From Aquibaculum sediminis (GTDB lineage: Bacteria > Pseudomonadota > Alphaproteobacteria > Kiloniellales > DSM-21159), in the NCBI RefSeq assembly GCF_040712085.1, contig NZ_JBFCVK010000001.1:62001-126000 (forward strand): a DNA stretch of 64,000 nt. The letters are read 5' to 3'. Of this stretch, positions 48,147-56,784 are shown one piece after another. The stretch's first letter is position 1, and every line of letters starts with the position of its first letter. The position numbers and the translations under genes are program-made. The notes under the pieces were generated by a model. The model worked only from the letters and a program-made list of their open reading frames with translations, was not told the DNA's origin and made no database searches.

Positions 48147-49232
48147 ATGAGAACCGCTCCCTGGATGGCTGCCGATCGAGGCATGGGCGAACCTATCTCT
48201 TTGGGCGCAATGCTGATTGCCGGAAAGAAGCCACCACCTGATGCAACGAACTTCCTCATGCAGGATCATGAGGCGGCCTTCGGGTTCTCCGACTGGTACG
48301 AAGCCAGCACTGATCCAGCCGTAAAGGCTGCCGTGGCTCGACGCCTTTGCGCCGCACTGCGGGCGCATCAGCAGATCGAGGAAGAAATCCTTTATCCCGC
48401 CGCGCGAGATGCAACAGGCGAAGAAGATCTGGTCGATCAGGCAGAAAAAGAGCATGCGCAGGCACGCAAGCTGGTGAGTGAAATCGAACAGATGCTCGCG
48501 CGCAACGAACCGCCCGACAAAGCCATGCTCAAGCTTCGGACCATGCTCCAGGAGCATGTCGAAGAGGAAGAGGGAAGCCTCTTTCCTGCGTTGCGCGCAA
48601 GCAGTTGCGATCTCTATGCCCTGGGCGCGCAGATGTTGGCCCGTCGCCTCGATCTGCTGTGGACATTCACCGGGCGCGCCGAAGCGGGCCCGAACCTGAA
48701 GGAGAGCGGCAAGATGGCTATAGACCGGGATGAAGCAAGAGACCTTTTCATAGCGGGCTTGAAGGACATGCACGCAACTGCAGGTCAGGGCCGAGAAATG
48801 TTGGAGAAACAAATTGATCGGCTAGAGAACTATCCTCAGGTGGAGCAGCGACTGCGAGATCATCTCGCAGACAAAAACAGCGAAATAGCCACGGTCGAGC
48901 GCCTGCTTGACGGTCTCGGCGAAAGCGCATCTGGGCTGAAAGCCTTTGCTATGAAAACGGCAGGCAATATCTCAGCCATGATGAGCGGCGGCGCCAGTGA
49001 CGAAATTCACAAGAACAGCTTGGCTTTATCGGGCCTGACCCAGTTCAGCATCGCCTCTCTTGAATCCCTCATCACCTTGGGAACCGCTGCAGATGAGCCA
49101 GGAGCTGTGAAAGAATTGCAAAAGTGCCTCGCATCCGAGCGCAGCATGGCTGCCTGGCTGTCGGCCAACCTGCGCGGCCTCGTGATCCTTCACCTGCAGC
49201 GCCGCAGCGAAGGCCAGCGCGCTGATCGCTGA
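48147..49232 (+). CDS. Hemerythrin HHE domain fused to a DUF892-like helical domain
   Basis: The 361-residue protein has two halves. Residues about 30-155 are a hemerythrin-like HHE bundle: LMQDHEAAFGFSDWYEA, LRAHQQIEEEILYPAARDA, AEKEHAQARKLVSEIEQML and LQEHVEEEEGSLFPALRA, giving the His-His-Glu set for a diiron site. Residues about 195-350 (DEARDLFIAGLKDMHATAGQ, then LENYPQVEQRLRDHL and ATVERLLDGLGESASGLKAF) resemble YciF-type DUF892 ferritin-like proteins. It follows the ferritin-like gene by 12 bases and is likely co-transcribed with it. The fusion may bind two metal centres. Confidence 0.75.
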   Translation: MRTAPWMAADRGMGEPISLGAMLIAGKKPPPDATNFLMQDHEAAFGFSDWYEASTDPAVKAAVARRLCAALRAHQQIEEEILYPAARDATGEEDLVDQAEKEHAQARKLVSEIEQMLARNEPPDKAMLKLRTMLQEHVEEEEGSLFPALRASSCDLYALGAQMLARRLDLLWTFTGRAEAGPNLKESGKMAIDRDEARDLFIAGLKDMHATAGQGREMLEKQIDRLENYPQVEQRLRDHLADKNSEIATVERLLDGLGESASGLKAFAMKTAGNISAMMSGGASDEIHKNSLALSGLTQFSIASLESLITLGTAADEPGAVKELQKCLASERSMAAWLSANLRGLVILHLQRRSEGQRADR

Positions 49233-49421
49233 CGTTCCAAGCAAGATGGGCAACTGCAATCACCGCAAGTACGTGCCGCAATTGATCACCCTGATACGTA
49301 GCGGCGTGATCGAGCCACTGGGCGGCCTCACGCAGCGGGAGCCTGCGGGCAGTGCCATAGGGCTTTCGATCAGCGCCAGCGTGGCTGGGTTATCGTCGTG
49401 CTGATACGGCAGTTGTCATGA
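49231..49421 (+). pseudogene. C-terminal remnant of a zinc alcohol dehydrogenase
   Basis: One frame reads VPSKMGNCNHRKYVPQLITL and VIEPLGGLTQREPAGSA, then in a shifted frame AFDQRQRGWVIVVLIRQLS and a stop. Both match the C-terminus of medium-chain Zn alcohol dehydrogenases of the formaldehyde-dehydrogenase-like type, whose tail has a MGNCNHRKY-like segment and AFDQR-x-GW before the last strand. The frame shift sits near 49362. The catalytic and NAD domains are absent. Its stop overlaps the channel-gene start, so an ancestral operon probably read dehydrogenase, then formate channel. Confidence 0.65.
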
Positions 49422-50269
49422 GCGACCAGCAACTGCAGGGATCTGTAGAGGCACTTGCCCCGCCCGAGATGGCCGACGCGGCTGTCGCTCAGGGCGTGCA
49501 AAAGGCCAGCTTGGGTACAGGCAGCCTGCTGATCCTGGGCATGCTGGCCGGCCTCTATGTCGCCTTGGGCGGCCTGTTCGCGCTGGTCGTTCTGGCCGGC
49601 ATGGCCGAGGTCGCGCACGGAGCAGCACAAGTTCTGGCCGGCGTCGTCTTCACCCTGGGCCTGATACTGGTGATACTGGGGGGCGCCGAGCTCTTCACTG
49701 GCAATATGCTTCTCTCGATCGCTTGGGCGCAGCGTGAGGTGCCGGGCGACCGCCTGCTGCGGGCCTGGGGGGTGGCCTATCTCGCGAACTTCCTGGGCTC
49801 GCTGCTGCTGGCCTTCCTCGCTTTCTTCGCCGGCGTCCACCAAGGAGGCGAAGGCGCCGTGGGCGTCGCGGCTCTGGAGTTGGCCGAAGAGAAGGCCGCC
49901 CTGCCCTTCTGGACTGCACTGTTCAGCGGCATCCTCGGAAACCTGCTGGTCTGCCTCGCTGTCTGGCTGACATTCGCGGCGCGCAGTTTTACGGACAAGT
50001 TTCTGGCCATTGTCCCGCCGATTGCCGCCTTCGTCGCCGCTGGCTTAGAGCATTCGGTGGCGAACATGTTTCTCATCCCCTTCGGGCTCGTCATCAAGGC
50101 ACTCGCGCCGGCCGCCTTCTGGGCGGAGGTTGATTTGCAGGCAACAGCCTTCCCGGCACTGACCCTGGGCGGATTTCTTGCGAACCTGGTTCCAGTCACG
50201 CTCGGCAACATGATCGGCGGCCTGCTGGTAGCTGCATCTTACTGGACGGTCTACCTGCGCGGACGGTGA
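49418..50269 (+). CDS. Formate/nitrite transporter (FNT) family channel
   Basis: The 283-residue inner membrane protein would form a pentameric channel for formate, nitrite or a similar small anion. Six membrane segments are visible, with the family signatures GGAELFTGNMLLSIAW, VAYLANFLGSLLLAFLAFF, LFSGILGNLLVCLAVWLTF, the IVPPIAAFVAAGLEHSVANM stretch with the central His, and FLANLVPVTLGNMIGG at the end. It converges tail to tail with the formate dehydrogenase operon, overlapping its last gene by 19 bases. That context favours formate as cargo. Confidence 0.9.
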   Translation: MSDQQLQGSVEALAPPEMADAAVAQGVQKASLGTGSLLILGMLAGLYVALGGLFALVVLAGMAEVAHGAAQVLAGVVFTLGLILVILGGAELFTGNMLLSIAWAQREVPGDRLLRAWGVAYLANFLGSLLLAFLAFFAGVHQGGEGAVGVAALELAEEKAALPFWTALFSGILGNLLVCLAVWLTFAARSFTDKFLAIVPPIAAFVAAGLEHSVANMFLIPFGLVIKALAPAAFWAEVDLQATAFPALTLGGFLANLVPVTLGNMIGGLLVAASYWTVYLRGR

Positions 50270-50604
50270 GGCCCCTCGGCCTCCGGAGAAACTTCGGATA
50301 GCAGTTGCCTCAGTTCGTCCCTGACCATGCAGACGCGCTCCCAGCGCAGACCGACCAGGGGATATTCGGCGCTGGCGGCCAGGCTGAGGAGGGAATTGAC
50401 CTGCGCCAGGCATTCGGAATCCGACCCCCCTCGACGCTCTTCAGCGATGAGTTGGTCGCGCAGCCGGATCACACAGCGCACCGCCTCGGCGATCCGATCG
50501 TATGCCTCCTCCGGATCGTGCTCCTGCAGCAGAGCCTCGACTGCTTCCAGGGCGGCAGCGGCCAGGCACTCCTTCTCCGCGCATTTCACGGTTGGACTAG
50601 CCAT
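50251..50604 (-). CDS. Small protein at the end of the formate dehydrogenase operon
   Basis: From the ATG at 50604 the product has 117 residues; this start overlaps the stop of the NrfD-like gene by 8 bases. It is acidic and helical, with an LAAAALEAVEALLQEHDPEE stretch and three cysteines (KCAEKEC and ECLAQ). It lacks a family that I recognise. The position, last in the operon, suggests an accessory or assembly role, but that is only context. A longer reading from 50685 would intrude into the upstream gene and has no added likeness. Confidence 0.6.
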   Translation of the reverse strand: MASPTVKCAEKECLAAAALEAVEALLQEHDPEEAYDRIAEAVRCVIRLRDQLIAEERRGGSDSECLAQVNSLLSLAASAEYPLVGLRWERVCMVRDELRQLLSEVSPEAEGPHRPRR

Positions 50605-51547
50605 GCTCTCGTTCCGACCGGGCGAAGCGGAAGTAGTCGCGCGGGCGCCGCGTCGAATCGGCGCCGCCCTGCAGCAGCGCCTCACGCGTCAGGTAGCCGC
50701 CCACCAGGATCGAGAGGCCGCCGACCACCGAAAGGGTCTCCGAGTGACGGCTGCTCAGTCGCTGCGCAGCATAGCAGGCCAGAGGGACGACGTGCCCCAG
50801 GACCAGGGCGCCTCGCTCGAGTTGCGCCGCCTGGCCACTTTCCACCGCGCTGGCAACGCCTCGTTGGCGCCAGCGGCGCTCTAGCAACAGCGAAAGCCCC
50901 AGCCCGACGCCGCTTGCCAGGCAAGCGATGCGGTCCAGTCCGCGGCGGCGCAGCCTCCCCTCTTCCCCCGCGCATTGTTCGCCGAGCGATAGCGCCGCCG
51001 CACCGGCGGCGATCGAAGAGGCCGCCAGACGCGCTGCCAGCAGGCGGGGGGCGGCGGCCCAGAGCGGCGTGCTGGTGGACGAGAGCAACGCCCCGGTGTA
51101 GCAACTCATGCCGGCCCCGAAGGCCGCCGCCGGCCACTGCAGGAGCGCGGCGAGACGACCGCCCAAGGCCAGACCGCGCGCGCCCAGAAACTGGCCGAAG
51201 GCGGTAAGGCCGCTGAAGAGGCCGAAACCGGTCAGGATGTAGCTGCCAAAGGACATCGGCGAGCTGGCTCGGAAGATCCGCAGCATGTTGTAGAAGCGCT
51301 TTGGCGTCTTCAGGTCCCAGATCAGCAGCGGTGCGCAGACCAGCGAGCCCAGGAAGCCAAGGTAGCGCCCGTTGCGCCGCACGCTGCCCGCCTCGCCGGC
51401 CATGGTGGCAAGCATCTGGGCGCCGCCCGCGAGCCCGGCCACGAAGATGTAGGAGGAAACGCGCCAGTCCCAGTGCGCCGCCTTCAGCGCCGGCTGGTCG
51501 TAGTAGGTTGCCGGCTCGCTGCGCCAGCGGCGCTTCTCGTCCGCCAT
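50597..51547 (-). CDS. NrfD/PsrC-like membrane anchor subunit of formate dehydrogenase
   Basis: The 316-residue protein has about eight membrane segments and the NrfD-like start ATYYDQPALKAAHWDWRVSS, followed by YIFVAGLAGGAQMLATMAG, LLIWDLKTPKRFYNMLRIF and SPMSFGSYILTGFGLFSGLT. These match the quinone-side anchor of molybdoenzyme complexes. It replaces the cytochrome b gamma subunit of FdnGHI-type enzymes, so no heme is expected. GGAGG lies 5 bases before the ATG, and the beta-subunit stop is 9 bases upstream. It would pass electrons from the beta subunit to quinone. Confidence 0.87.
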   Translation of the reverse strand: MADEKRRWRSEPATYYDQPALKAAHWDWRVSSYIFVAGLAGGAQMLATMAGEAGSVRRNGRYLGFLGSLVCAPLLIWDLKTPKRFYNMLRIFRASSPMSFGSYILTGFGLFSGLTAFGQFLGARGLALGGRLAALLQWPAAAFGAGMSCYTGALLSSTSTPLWAAAPRLLAARLAASSIAAGAAALSLGEQCAGEEGRLRRRGLDRIACLASGVGLGLSLLLERRWRQRGVASAVESGQAAQLERGALVLGHVVPLACYAAQRLSSRHSETLSVVGGLSILVGGYLTREALLQGGADSTRRPRDYFRFARSEREHG

Positions 51548-51556
51548 CGACGCCTC

Positions 51557-52450
51557 CTAACGCCGGCCGTAGAGCAAGAAGGCAGCCGCCATGAGACCGG
51601 CCGCGGCCGCGAGTCCGGCTCCCAGCGAGGGGGCCGCCCGCTCCGCCGGCCGGCTGGGCGCGCGCGGCAGGTTGTAGACCTCCGGCTCGTCGGTCAGCAG
51701 GAAGAAGGCATTGAGCCGCTGGAGGCCGCCAGTGGCTCCAGGCGAGTCTGGTGCGCCGTAGAGGTAGGCGCCATCGACGCCGCGGTCGTGAAGGTCGTCA
51801 ACCCGCGCCCGCGCCCGCCGGTCCAGTTCCTCCAGTTCCCCGAACTGAATTGAGTCGGTGGGACAGGCCTTGGCGCATGCGGGCTCCAGCCCACCCTTGA
51901 GCCGGTCGTAGCAGAGCGTGCACTTGTGTGCCTTGCCGTCGTCCGGGCTCACCTCCACAACACCAAAGGGGCAGGCCGGCACGCAGTAGCCGCAGCCGTT
52001 GCAGATGTCCTGCTGCACCACCACTGTGTCGAACTCGGTGCGGAAAATCGCACCAGTCGGGCAGGCCTCGAGACAGGGGGCGGGGCTGCAGTGCTTGCAG
52101 ACGTCGCTCATCATCAGCCAGTTGCTCTGGAAGGCGTCCAGTTCGTGAGCGCGCACGCCGCCCGGGCCCTCCTTCTCGACAAAGGCGACATGGCGCCAGG
52201 TGCTGGCACCCAGGCTGCCGGTGTTGTCGTAGCTGTGGCCGCTCAGCTCTCCGGGCTCGCTGGGCAGTGCGTTCCACTCCTTGCAGGCAACCTCGCAGGC
52301 CTTGCAGCCGATGCACAGCGTGGTGTCGGTGAAGAAGCCGTAGCGCCGGCCTGGGTTGATCCGCGCCCCCGCGGTCAGCTCCGCTTCCTGGTCGATGGGG
52401 GCTGCCAGCCGCGAATTCGGATAATCGCGGGCGCGAGGATGGACGCTCAT
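51557..52450 (-). CDS. fdhB: Formate dehydrogenase iron-sulfur (beta) subunit
   Basis: The 297-residue protein carries four cysteine clusters of a four-[4Fe-4S] ferredoxin: CIGCKACEVACKEWN, CKHCSPAPCLEACPTGA, CNGCGYCVPACPFGVV and CTLCYDRLKGGLEPACAKAC. It relays electrons from the molybdenum subunit to the membrane subunit. A single C-terminal membrane helix (LGAGLAAAAGLMAAAFLLYG) anchors it, as in FdnH/FdoH. The ATG overlaps the alpha-subunit stop as ATGA. Confidence 0.94.
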   Translation of the reverse strand: MSVHPRARDYPNSRLAAPIDQEAELTAGARINPGRRYGFFTDTTLCIGCKACEVACKEWNALPSEPGELSGHSYDNTGSLGASTWRHVAFVEKEGPGGVRAHELDAFQSNWLMMSDVCKHCSPAPCLEACPTGAIFRTEFDTVVVQQDICNGCGYCVPACPFGVVEVSPDDGKAHKCTLCYDRLKGGLEPACAKACPTDSIQFGELEELDRRARARVDDLHDRGVDGAYLYGAPDSPGATGGLQRLNAFFLLTDEPEVYNLPRAPSRPAERAAPSLGAGLAAAAGLMAAAFLLYGRR

Positions 52451-55400
52451 GCCGTTGCCTCCGTACGCAGCCGGCCCTTCTGCAGACCGCAGGTCAGGGC
52501 CTTGTTCTCGTGCATGCTGGTGTTGGCGTCGCCCACGACGGCCGTCAGCACGTTGGCGACGTCGCCCGTGGCATAGCCAGACCAGCCGTAGTGCCAGGGC
52601 AGCCCGATCTGGTAGATGCGCCGACCATCGTACTCGAAGGGGCGCAGTCGCGCCGTCACCAGGGCGCGGGCCTCAACTGCTCCGCGCGCGGTCGTCAGCA
52701 CCACCCAGTCGCGCGTTGACACATCCAGTTCCTTCGCCAGTTCCGGCGGGATCTCGACGAAGCCCTCCGGCTGCAGCTCGGCGGTACTCGGCACGCCGCG
52801 GGTGGGGGTGCCGCCGGTGTGGTGCTCGGTCAGGCGGTAGGTCGTTAGTACGTGCGGGTAGCGCGGATCTGCAACCCTGTGCAGCGGGTTGTCGCGTCGC
52901 GACCACTTCTTGGCGACCGGACTGTCCTGTTGCCGATACAGCGCGTTGACCAGCGGCGATTCCACCGGCTCGTAGTGGGTCGGCAGCGGCCCGTCCTTCA
53001 GTCCCGAGGAGACGAAGAGGGCGCAGCGCCCGTCCGGCAACATGATAAAGGGTTCGGCACCGGAATGAGCGTCCATGCCTTCCGGCTTCTGCGACCAATC
53101 GGGGCGGTAGTCGGGTGGCTTGTCCGGTTCAAAATCGATCTCGTCGGGGCTCGTCCAGCGCTTCTCGGCCGCATCCCACCAGACCAGCTTCTTGCGCTCC
53201 GACCAGGGGCGGCCCTCGGGGTCGGCGGAGGCACGATTGTAGAGCATGCGGCGATTGGCCGGCCAGGCGAAGGCCCAGCCGAGGTGCGTGCCGGGGCCAT
53301 CAGGACCGTCAGCAACTCGCGATCGAGCTTGGTTGTGATCTTCCTCCGGAAAAACGCCGCTGTAGAGCCAACTGCCGCAAGCGGTGGAGCCGTCATCCTT
53401 CAGCTCCTTGAAGCTGGACACCTGCTGGCGGTCCGGCCAGGTGTAGCCATTGATCTCCTTTAGCACCGCCTCTGCCGAGGGTTCGCCGCGCCCGTCCATC
53501 TCCGGGTAGTCCAGGGTCAGGTTCCGGATCGCCTCGTCGCGGGGCAGTTTGCTGTCGGCGTAGAGCTGCTGCAGCCGCCTGCCGAGATGATAGAGGAACC
53601 AGAGTTCCGAGCGGCTGTCGCCGGGGGCGTCGACCACCTGGTCATGCCACTGCACCAGACGATGGGTGTTGGTGAAGGTGCCGTCCTTCTCTCCTGCCAG
53701 CGACGCCGGCATCAAGAAGATCTCGGTGCCGATCTCGTCCGGGCGAACCTCCCGATCGCGTATTCGGCGCCCCTGGTACCAGAAGGAGGCCGCCTCATTC
53801 TCTGAGGTGTCGCGCACAACCAGCCACTCCAGATTGGCCAGCCCCGCCTCGATGAGCCGGGAGTTGCTGCCCCCCATGGTGACATTCTGGCCGAGCAGGA
53901 AGAGGCCGCGGACCAGGCCGTCCTTCATCGCCAGGGTCATGGGAAGCTGCGAGTGATCGCCGACGATCTTCGGAATGCGGTTATAGCCCCAGTCGTTGTG
54001 CGGGCCCACGCTGTCGCCGTACCAGGCGCGCAGCAGGCTGATCACGTACTTCGGGAAGTTGTGCCACCAGCCGGTGGGCATCGTCTCGGCGTCGAGATAG
54101 TCCTTCAGCGTCGCCTGCGGCATGAAGGCATGCGGCTGCGGCATGTAGCTCATCAGCATGTTGTAGAGGGTCGGGATGTCGGTCGAGCCCTGGATGCTGC
54201 AGTGGCCGCGCAGCGCAATGATGCCGCCGCCCGGTCGCCCGACGTTGCCCAGCAGGCCCTGGATGATGGCGGCGGCGCGGATCATCTGCACGCCGACGCT
54301 GTGATGGTTCCAGCCCACCGCATAGCAGATGGCGGTCGTGCGCTCGCGGCCCGAGTTGCGGGTCATCGCCTCCGCCACCTTCAAAAACACCTCCTTGGGG
54401 CAGCCGGTGACCCGCTCCACCATCTCGGGCGTATAGGCCGCGTAGTGGCGCCTCAGTATCTGGTAGACGCAATTGGGATGTTTCAGCGTCGGATCCTGCT
54501 GCGGCGGCTCCTCATGTAACTGCTGCGTTTGCTTGCCGAAGGATTCCGAGGTGTCGAGGTAGTGCTCCGCCAGCGCTGAGGGGATAGTGAATCCGTGATA
54601 CTGCCAGGAGGCCGGGTCGTAGGAACGCGAGTCGGCGTCCCATCCGGAGAAGAAGCCGTCACCCTCGCTGGTGTCGGCGTAGCGCTCGTCGATGATGGTT
54701 GCGAGATTGGTGTAGGCGAGCGCGTAGTCACGGAACCAGAGGTCGTGCTCCAGGATGTAATTTATGATGCCACCCAGAAAGGCGATGTCGCTGCCCGCCC
54801 GCAACGGCGCGTGGATGTCGGAGAGGGCCGAGGTCCGCGTGAAGCGGGGATCGGCGTGAATCACCGTGGCGCCCTTCTGCTTCGCCTGCAGTACGAAGCG
54901 GAAGGCGATCGGGTGGTTCTCCGCCATGTTGGAGCCCATCACCAGGACGCAGTCGGAGTTGGCGAGGTCCCACTGCGGCATCGTCGCTGCGCCGCGGCCA
55001 TAGCTGGCACCCAGGCTCGGCACCGAGTTGGCGTGGCAGATACGCGCCTGGTTTTCGATCCAGACCATGCCCAGGCCGCCGCCGAAGATCTTTTTGATGA
55101 GATAGTTCTCTTCGTTGTCGAGAGTGGCGCCCCCTAGCGAGGCAATGGCCAGGGTGTGGTTGACCGTCTCGCCATCGGGAAGCTGCTCGACGAAGGTCTC
55201 GTCGCGGGTCTGCTTGACGCGCTGCGCGATCCGCTCCATCGCCCACTCAAGCGGCTTCTCCTCCCACTCGGTGCTGTAGGGGGCGCGGTAGCGGACCGTC
55301 GTGAGGCGTTCCGGATTGGCGAGCAGGCTGGCGGTGGCGGCGCCCTTGGGGCAGAGCGTGCCCTGGTTGATCGGGCTGCGCGGATCCCCCTCCACATGCA

Positions 55401-55629
55401 GCACCTGATTGTCCCTGGCATAGACAAGCTGTGCGCAGCCGACGGCGCAGTAGGGGCAGATGCTGGTGCCGATGCGGTCGGCGTCCTCCAACCGTGGGCG
55501 CAAGCGCTTCGAGCCTTCGCTCTGCGCTGCCTCGGAGGTGCCGCTTTCACCGGCGAACTGGCGGGGCAGCGACCAGTTGCGCAGGAACTCGTCGAGCCGC
55601 TTTGAAAGCGTTCGGCTCTGGGGCTTCAT
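52447..55629 (-). CDS. fdhA: Formate dehydrogenase catalytic (alpha) subunit, cysteine type
   Basis: This 1060-residue molybdopterin enzyme oxidises formate to CO2. The N-terminal [4Fe-4S] ligands are C58, C61 and C65 (CPYCAVGC) with C93. The metal ligand is C198 in ENQARICHANSVPSLG, where E. coli FdnG has selenocysteine, so no SECIS is needed. Molybdopterin segments such as LVMGSNMAENHPIAFRFVLQ and the C-terminal LPWHYGWSGYATGDVANVLT are typical. No twin-arginine signal is seen in the first 30 residues (MKPQSRTLSKRLDEFL), which suggests a cytosolic active site. It overlaps the small gene upstream by 4 bases. Confidence 0.94.
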   Translation of the reverse strand: MKPQSRTLSKRLDEFLRNWSLPRQFAGESGTSEAAQSEGSKRLRPRLEDADRIGTSICPYCAVGCAQLVYARDNQVLHVEGDPRSPINQGTLCPKGAATASLLANPERLTTVRYRAPYSTEWEEKPLEWAMERIAQRVKQTRDETFVEQLPDGETVNHTLAIASLGGATLDNEENYLIKKIFGGGLGMVWIENQARICHANSVPSLGASYGRGAATMPQWDLANSDCVLVMGSNMAENHPIAFRFVLQAKQKGATVIHADPRFTRTSALSDIHAPLRAGSDIAFLGGIINYILEHDLWFRDYALAYTNLATIIDERYADTSEGDGFFSGWDADSRSYDPASWQYHGFTIPSALAEHYLDTSESFGKQTQQLHEEPPQQDPTLKHPNCVYQILRRHYAAYTPEMVERVTGCPKEVFLKVAEAMTRNSGRERTTAICYAVGWNHHSVGVQMIRAAAIIQGLLGNVGRPGGGIIALRGHCSIQGSTDIPTLYNMLMSYMPQPHAFMPQATLKDYLDAETMPTGWWHNFPKYVISLLRAWYGDSVGPHNDWGYNRIPKIVGDHSQLPMTLAMKDGLVRGLFLLGQNVTMGGSNSRLIEAGLANLEWLVVRDTSENEAASFWYQGRRIRDREVRPDEIGTEIFLMPASLAGEKDGTFTNTHRLVQWHDQVVDAPGDSRSELWFLYHLGRRLQQLYADSKLPRDEAIRNLTLDYPEMDGRGEPSAEAVLKEINGYTWPDRQQVSSFKELKDDGSTACGSWLYSGVFPEEDHNQARSRVADGPDGPGTHLGWAFAWPANRRMLYNRASADPEGRPWSERKKLVWWDAAEKRWTSPDEIDFEPDKPPDYRPDWSQKPEGMDAHSGAEPFIMLPDGRCALFVSSGLKDGPLPTHYEPVESPLVNALYRQQDSPVAKKWSRRDNPLHRVADPRYPHVLTTYRLTEHHTGGTPTRGVPSTAELQPEGFVEIPPELAKELDVSTRDWVVLTTARGAVEARALVTARLRPFEYDGRRIYQIGLPWHYGWSGYATGDVANVLTAVVGDANTSMHENKALTCGLQKGRLRTEATA

Positions 55630-55850
55630 GGCGCAACCTTCGCGACATCATGTGCAATTCCCGCAATCAAGCCGGGGCGCTGATGAAAATGCACAGTAAC
55701 TGGTCCGTCCTCCTGCAGCAGCGGCACCAGATCCTGCGGCTCCAGCGAGGCCTGCGGCGAGAGCAGGAAAAGCATCACTCGCCCCTGAGCACTTACCAGA
55801 CGAAATCGCCCCTCCTGCACGAGGGTTATCCGGCCCACGAGTTCAGGCAT
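55626..55850 (-). CDS. Small protein leading the formate dehydrogenase operon
   Basis: The 74-residue product begins MPELVGRITLVQEGRFRLVS and seems a small beta-rich barrel with SAQGRVMLFLLSPQASLEPQ and VTVHFHQRPGLIAG. Its stop overlaps the alpha-subunit ATG as ATGA, which strongly supports that it is a real coupled gene. I do not know a characterised member; it may take part in enzyme maturation or stability. It is the first gene of the operon, so the promoter should lie just upstream, within 55851-56096, in a region divergent from the next gene. Confidence 0.6.
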   Translation of the reverse strand: MPELVGRITLVQEGRFRLVSAQGRVMLFLLSPQASLEPQDLVPLLQEDGPVTVHFHQRPGLIAGIAHDVAKVAP

Positions 55851-56096
55851 GAGCTCTCCAATGTTCGTATCAATCGAGAATACAATCAGCCCGCAGGGTT
55901 GATGTTCCGAGTCCGATTGTTTCGGCGCAGAAACCGCGAATCGGTCGATTGGGTCTTCACCGCCCGTCCGATCCTTTCAGCGTGAGGGATGTTGAGTTGC
56001 GCTGCAGTTGTTGGAACCATCGATTGGGGGCTGCATTTTGCTGCAGAGAATTCCCCGGGCATCAGGGGCGCCTGTTCAAGGGCTTGAGGTGTATCG

Positions 56097-56549
56097 ATGG
56101 TTTCCACTGCCTCACGGGTTCCCAGTCATACAGCCAGCGAAGTCAATTGCCGGATCAAGAAGGATGTCGAGGCGCGCATAGCTTATTTCGCAGAGCACCC
56201 CGATGAAATCCCCGTACGTCTAGGCGAGCTTGACCGGGAATGGGACATTGAGCGCGCCATAGAAGCCAACGCATCCACACTTGCCTTTGCGGGTGTGATC
56301 CTCGGCGCAACTCTCGACCGACGCTGGCTCGCACTGCCCGCCGTGGTCACCGCCTTTCTGTTTCAACATTCGATTCAAGGTTGGTGCCCTCCCGTTCCGA
56401 TCCTTCGGCGCTTGGGATTTCGCACCGCTGACGAAATCAACCGAGAGCGCTACGCACTCAAGGGCCTGCGTGGCGATTTCGAAACCGTTGGTTCCGCACA
56501 TGACAAAGTAGCGGCTGTACTCAGGGCCACCGGCATTCACGGAAAGTAG
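56097..56549 (+). CDS. DUF2892-like small membrane protein
   Basis: The 150-residue protein has a polar N-terminus (IKKDVEARIAYFAEHPDEIP), then REWDIERAIEANASTLAFAG, ILGATLDRRWLALPAVVTAF and LFQHSIQGWCPPVPILRRLG, the standard order of DUF2892/YgaP-type inner membrane domains with two helices and the GWCPP turn. The tail ADEINRERYALKGLRGDFE is also common in this group. The domain is often linked to rhodanese or sulfur handling; no such partner is seen here. Function is unknown. Confidence 0.75.
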   Translation: MVSTASRVPSHTASEVNCRIKKDVEARIAYFAEHPDEIPVRLGELDREWDIERAIEANASTLAFAGVILGATLDRRWLALPAVVTAFLFQHSIQGWCPPVPILRRLGFRTADEINRERYALKGLRGDFETVGSAHDKVAAVLRATGIHGK

Positions 56550-56784
56550 GTCGCGGTTTGCGGTTGATTTGAGGTTGGCAGCTGAAACGGCACGAGCTTC
56601 CGAGTGAGTTTTCATTTTTTGCATTGATCGAGAACACGCTGACCGCCCTAACAGTCGCGCGTCGTCGCCACGAGCGACATTGGATTTTCCGCTGGAACCG
56701 TTGCTTCGCTGCCCTGGTTAACCAAGGTCACGACATCATCAGCATTGCTCCGCTCAAGAGGACTTTAAGCGGGAAATTTAGATT

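Noticed and set aside
55020..55060. Selenocysteine codon in the formate dehydrogenase alpha gene
   Set aside because: The residue at the metal site is encoded as an ordinary Cys codon and the frame has no internal TGA.
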